This document shows positions 60,647 through 64,000 of a stretch of 64,000 bases of DNA, piece by piece. The DNA is from Sphingopyxis sp. OPL5. Lineage in GTDB: Bacteria; Pseudomonadota; Alphaproteobacteria; Sphingomonadales; Sphingomonadaceae. Each line of letters opens with the position of its first letter. Position 1 is the first letter of the stretch. The stretch lies in NCBI RefSeq assembly GCF_003797775.2, contig NZ_CP060725.1:124001-188000 (forward strand), read 5' to 3'. Both the position numbers and the translations under genes were made by a program. Below the pieces are notes generated by a model. It saw nothing but the letters and a program-made list of their open reading frames with translations, did no database searches and was not told the DNA's origin.

Positions 60647-60649
60647 CGG

Positions 60650-61183
60650 TTACAACGTCGGTTCGGTGAAGCTCGGCTCGGCAGGCTCGGCGACGTCATA
60701 GTCGCGTTCCCAGCCCTCATTCTCCAGCTTGAGCGTCTGGATCGCGACCGCGCTCGCCGAGGCGTCGAGGTCGGGAAAGGCGACGAATTCCGAGGGCCAG
60801 CAGCGGAACAGCCGGTAGGCGAGCGCGAGTTGCCCCGCCTCGTTGTAGATTTCGAGGACGAGGTCCTTGCGGAAATCCTTGAGCGAGACCTCGGCGCCGA
60901 GCCCCGAGCCGAAGTTCCACACCTTGTTCGCCCATTGCTCGAACGTCGTGTCGTGGGTGACCCCGCGTTCGAGCGTCACCGCTTCATATTCGGTCTGGCC
61001 CGGCGACTTGCGCGAGGTCGACGGGTCGCCGCCTTCGCGGAACTTGACGACTTCGGTGCTGCGCTTGAGCGCGCTCATCTTGCTGAGCCCCGCGAGATAG
61101 GCGCCGTCGGGCAGGCGGAGGCGGAACTTGTACGTCTTGTACGGGTCGCGCCGCTCGGCGTTGACGCTGAAAGGTGGTGCCAT
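60650..61183 (-). CDS. eCIS inner tube protein (gp19/Afp1-Afp5-like)
   Basis: 177 aa. DPYKTYKFRLRLPDGAYLAG, KSPGQTEYEAVTLERGVTHD and QTLKLENEGWERD are the T4-like tail-tube (gp19) pattern. It forms the hexameric rings that are pushed out on contraction. It follows the sheath gene by 19 nt with a GGGGAG ribosome site. Only one tube gene is present. Confidence 0.92.
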   Translation of the reverse strand: MAPPFSVNAERRDPYKTYKFRLRLPDGAYLAGLSKMSALKRSTEVVKFREGGDPSTSRKSPGQTEYEAVTLERGVTHDTTFEQWANKVWNFGSGLGAEVSLKDFRKDLVLEIYNEAGQLALAYRLFRCWPSEFVAFPDLDASASAVAIQTLKLENEGWERDYDVAEPAEPSFTEPTL

Positions 61184-61202
61184 GATCGCTCTCCCCTATG
61201 GG

Positions 61203-62789
61203 TCAGGCCGCGTTGCGGATCTGCTGGATGGAAATGACGACGAATTCGGCCGGCAGCAGCGGCGCGAAGCCGACGACGATGTTGACGATGCCCTGGTTGC
61301 GATCGTCCTGCGTCGTCGTGCTGCCGTCGCATTTGACGAAATAGGCGTCGCGCGGACTGGTCCCCTGAAAGGCGCCCTGCTTGAACAATCGCTGCATGAA
61401 GGTGCCGACCGACAGGCGGATCTGCGCCCACAAAGGTTCGTCATTGCCCTCGAACACCACCCATTGGGTGCCGCGATACAGGCTTTCCTCGATGAACAGC
61501 GCGAGGCGCCGGACCGCGAGATATTTATAGTCGTCGGAGAGCTGGTCGGACCCGCGTAGCGTGCGCGCGCCCCACACCGTCAGCCCGGTGCCGGGAAAGC
61601 TGCGCAGGCAATTGACCCCGATCGGGTTGAGCAGGCCGTTCTCTTCGTCGGTCAGCTTGACCGACAGCCCCTCGACCCCCGCCAGCGTCGCCGACATGCC
61701 GGCGGGCGATTTCCAGACGCCGCGGTTGGTATCCGTGCGGGCGATGATTCCCGCCACCGCGCCGCACGGGACGAAGCTGTCGATCTGGCCGCCACGCTTG
61801 GGATCGCGGCGCAGGATGCGCGGAAAATAGAGCGCGGCATTGTCGGCGAAGGAGAGCGAGAGCACCGAGGTCGCGCCGTCGAGTTGCTTCGTCTTGACCA
61901 GCCCCGCCGCCTCGTCGGGCTTGTCGTCCCAGTCGGCGGGGGGATCGACGATGAGGACCGCGCGCTCGTCCTTGCAAAATTGCGCCGCTTTCTCGTTCAC
62001 CGTGCGCGGCAAGGTGCCGTCGCGCTCGTCGGGCGGGATGCAGAGCAGGTTGAAGATGTCGGCTTTTTTCAGCGCATAGATGCCGGTCTTGGTCGCGGCG
62101 TCACCGATATAGTCGGTGTCGAGCAACGCCGCGCCGTCGTTGCCGTCGGCGCCGGCGCCGGTCGCATTGTTCGACGGCCGGTTGCCGAGCTTCGGGGTAC
62201 CGTCGATGTTGAGCTGGCACTGGACGAGGCTCGATTCGGCGGCGAGCACGCGGTCGAAACGGCGTGCGCCGCCGCTGGCCTTGACGGTGAGGTTGCGGAA
62301 GATTTCCACCGCGCCGGTCGTCTTGTCCTCGATGCGGATGTCGAACAGGTCGGCGACGTCGAGGCCATATTTGACGGCGGCGGCCGCCGCACCGACCGGG
62401 TCGGCGATGTCGGGGTGGGTCGCGGTGCCCGCCAGCGCATTGCCCCAGCTTCCCGGGCTTGCGGCGCGCAGCGCCAGCGCGCCGATTTCGAGCAATGCGA
62501 TGCCGTCGTCATCAGGGGCGTTGGGCTTGAACAGGCGCACGATCTCGGCCTGTCCGCCGCCGTTTCCGTAGAAATCGTCGACCGCATAGGACATCGGGCC
62601 GCTCGCCCACAGGCCGCCGAAGCGGCGCGTGAAGTCGCCATAGTTGAAACAAGTCAGCGGCTGGTTCACCGGACCGCGCAGCGCGCGCCCGACAAAGGCC
62701 GCGATCGAGGTCGCGACGCCGCTGACGGTGCGCACTCCCGATGGCAGTTCCTGGATATAGACACCAGGATAGGTCACGGACACGGGCAT
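61203..62789 (-). CDS. eCIS tail sheath protein (Afp2-4-like)
   Basis: 528 aa. The N-terminus VTYPGVYIQELPSGVRTVSG and GVATSIAAFVGRALRGP, the central IARTDTNRGVWKSPAG, LNPIGVNCLRSFPGTGLTVW and the C-terminal handshake region (YKYLAVRRLALFIEESLYRG) are hallmarks of contractile phage tail sheaths. It contracts to drive the tube. A GGGAG ribosome site precedes it. Afp and PVC have three sheath genes; here there is one. Confidence 0.96.
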   Translation of the reverse strand: MPVSVTYPGVYIQELPSGVRTVSGVATSIAAFVGRALRGPVNQPLTCFNYGDFTRRFGGLWASGPMSYAVDDFYGNGGGQAEIVRLFKPNAPDDDGIALLEIGALALRAASPGSWGNALAGTATHPDIADPVGAAAAAVKYGLDVADLFDIRIEDKTTGAVEIFRNLTVKASGGARRFDRVLAAESSLVQCQLNIDGTPKLGNRPSNNATGAGADGNDGAALLDTDYIGDAATKTGIYALKKADIFNLLCIPPDERDGTLPRTVNEKAAQFCKDERAVLIVDPPADWDDKPDEAAGLVKTKQLDGATSVLSLSFADNAALYFPRILRRDPKRGGQIDSFVPCGAVAGIIARTDTNRGVWKSPAGMSATLAGVEGLSVKLTDEENGLLNPIGVNCLRSFPGTGLTVWGARTLRGSDQLSDDYKYLAVRRLALFIEESLYRGTQWVVFEGNDEPLWAQIRLSVGTFMQRLFKQGAFQGTSPRDAYFVKCDGSTTTQDDRNQGIVNIVVGFAPLLPAEFVVISIQQIRNAA

Positions 62790-62843
62790 GGCAGCACTCC
62801 CTTTTCGCCAGTCGGATGACGGCCCCTCACGGGACCGAACTAG

Positions 62844-63224
62844 TCAGTCGAGCTTGAAGCCCATCAGGATGGTGATCTCGGCGGCGTCGGTCGCCGAACT
62901 GTTGCGGAGGCTGAGCGTCTGGAGATCGCCCGCGAACAGCGCGATCGCCTCGCCATAAAGGATCAGCGGGCCGGTGAGTTTGGTACGCGTCGCGCCGTCG
63001 GCCTTCACATCGACCGAGCCGTCGTTGAGCGACGAGGTCATGATGAAGAAGGCGAGTTTTTCGACATCGTCGATCTGCAGCGCGAGATCGCGGTCGGCGG
63101 GCATCGCCTTGACGAGGGTCACCGCGGCGCTGGTGATCGCGTCGATCTCGGCGCTGCCGCTGTTGTTGACGCCGGCACCGGAGGGCGCGCCCCCGCTGAA
63201 CGACCATGAGAATTTCTGGGACAT
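62844..63224 (-). CDS. First gene of the eCIS operon, unknown structural protein
   Basis: 126 aa, start MSQKFSWSFSGG after GGGAGG (10-nt spacing). It is predicted beta-rich with ADRDLALQIDDVEKLAFFI and TKLTGPLILYGEAIALF. It has no signal peptide or membrane segment and no family I recognise. It is 54 bp upstream of the sheath gene on the same strand and is probably highly expressed with it, so a particle component or sheath partner is likely. Confidence 0.72.
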   Translation of the reverse strand: MSQKFSWSFSGGAPSGAGVNNSGSAEIDAITSAAVTLVKAMPADRDLALQIDDVEKLAFFIMTSSLNDGSVDVKADGATRTKLTGPLILYGEAIALFAGDLQTLSLRNSSATDAAEITILMGFKLD

Positions 63225-63491
63225 AACTGCACAACCTCCCTTTGCCGAAACGCAAGCGACGAAGTTTGTGCGACCAAAGCTTTTTTGATTGAGCCTCAGG
63301 CTACCATGGGTCGGCCCGGACTCTATTGGACGAATACGCCAAGAGCGATGAACCGTTCGCGTGGAGCGACGGTTCGGCAAATAAGGCGCGTCATCAGTAT
63401 TTTGGGCAGTCAGGCAATCATATGTCGACCCGGGGACACTGTGCCCCGGATCTTAAACAAAGCTGACCGCATATAGTTAACCGAAGATGCT
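63225..63491 (-). promoter_or_regulatory. Upstream region of the eCIS operon
   Basis: 267 bp without a gene between the eCIS first gene and the DUF885 stop. It is noticeably more AT-rich than its surroundings (for example gcttttttgattgagc and catatagttaacc). It must contain the promoter of the 26-kb operon. I cannot pick -35/-10 boxes with confidence. Confidence 0.5.
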
Positions 63492-64000
63492 CTATGCTTT
63501 GGCGGGACTCGCGATCCAGCGGTCGACCTGCGCCTCGAGGACCGGCAACGGCACCGATCCGCGGCCCAGCACGATCTCGTGGAACAGCTTCTGGTCATAG
63601 CGGTCGCCGAGCGCGGCGCGCGCCTTTTCGCGCAGCGCGAGGATGCGCTGCATGCCGACCTTGTACGAGGTCGCCTGCCCCGGCATCACGAAATAGCGGC
63701 GGATTTCGGAGCGGATCTTGGCCGTAGGCTGCGGCGAATTGGCGCTGTAATAGGCGAACGCCTGTTCCTCGCTCCACCCCTTGGCATGGATGCCGGTGTC
63801 GACCACCAGGCGGATCGCGCGCCAGATCTCGCGCCCCAGCCGCCCGAAGTCGCTGTAGGGATCGGTGTAGAACCCCATCTCCTTCGCCAGCCGCTCGACG
63901 TAAAGGGCCCACCCCTCGCCATAGGCGCCGTAGAAATAATTGTTCCGGAACTGCGGCGTGCCGGTCATTTCCTGCGCAAGCGCGATCTGCATATGATGGC
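63492..64000 (-). CDS. DUF885 family protein, C-terminal part
   Basis: The gene runs off the right edge; about 169 C-terminal codons are visible, beginning HHMQIALAQEM, the HHxQIALAQE block of DUF885 proteins. Further on are YGEGWALYVERLAKEMG, VVDTGIHAKGWSEEQA and VMPGQATSYKVGMQ, all typical. DUF885 proteins are often exported zincin-like peptidase relatives; the signal peptide is outside the window. Confidence 0.9.
   Translation of the reverse strand, partial: HHMQIALAQEMTGTPQFRNNYFYGAYGEGWALYVERLAKEMGFYTDPYSDFGRLGREIWRAIRLVVDTGIHAKGWSEEQAFAYYSANSPQPTAKIRSEIRRYFVMPGQATSYKVGMQRILALREKARAALGDRYDQKLFHEIVLGRGSVPLPVLEAQVDRWIASPAKA

Noticed and set aside
37241..63224. Interpretation of the tail cluster as a type VI secretion system or prophage
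   Set aside because: No TssJLM membrane complex, ClpV or TssB/C pair, and no capsid, portal, terminase or lysis genes; DUF4255, DUF4157, CIS_tube and the AAA+ ATPase point to an eCIS.

Overview
The window is high-GC DNA from an alphaproteobacterium. The gene set and order (eno near ftsB, dnaX/ybaB with the 4.5S RNA, rpiB-glyA-nrdR, lon-hup, a YqjD-like cluster, a DUF4170 protein) and the many short intergenic inverted repeats suggest a member of the Sphingomonadaceae, most likely Sphingopyxis or a close relative. This placement is inference from gene content; no 16S gene is present.

Region 1 (1-6.0 kb): the start of an ftsB-like gene runs off the left edge. An S9 peptidase and enolase converge, and between them lies a disturbed segment. 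It holds a low-GC orphan gene, 3'-end fragments of both enolase and the S9 peptidase joined at their truncated ends, and a membrane-anchored EF-hand protein. The layout is what a tandem duplication, or a recombination joining two alleles of one locus, would leave.

Region 2 (6.0-37.1 kb): ordinary chromosomal housekeeping genes. They include YqjD/YqjE-like membrane proteins, HrpB helicase, a polyprenyl diphosphate synthase, two chorismate mutases, a glutathione transferase, a FeuPQ/PhoPQ-like two-component system with a PepSY protein, tRNA-Val(CAC), HU, Lon, YbaB-DnaX, 4.5S SRP RNA, ferredoxin and cysteine desulfurase, RpiB-GlyA, NrdR, an SPOUT RNA methyltransferase, two paralogous small secreted proteins, ribosomal protein S4, a DUF3800 protein next to an antisense zinc-ribbon gene, an M28 peptidase, and the agmatine deiminase plus N-carbamoylputrescine amidase pair that makes putrescine from agmatine.

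Region 3 (37.2-63.2 kb): one 26-kb minus-strand operon encoding an extracellular contractile injection system (eCIS, Afp/PVC-like). In transcription order it has an unknown 126-aa protein, sheath, inner tube, T4-type baseplate hub chaperone, a Pro/Ala-rich protein apparently split by a frameshift, tail terminator (DUF4255), AAA+ ATPase, an 87-aa unknown, a 1174-aa DUF4157 (eCIS-core) protein, hub protein, LysM/gpX-like protein, a spike split into gpD-like and gpV-like genes, a PAAR-like tip, gp25, two large baseplate proteins, a tail protein I-like protein, and a 1233-aa DUF6519/beta-helix protein. Most genes overlap by 4 nt, so translation is probably coupled, and a hairpin follows the last gene. 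There is one sheath gene, one tube gene and no separate tape-measure gene. A tRNA-like T-arm fragment lies at the downstream edge. A DUF885 protein runs off the right edge.
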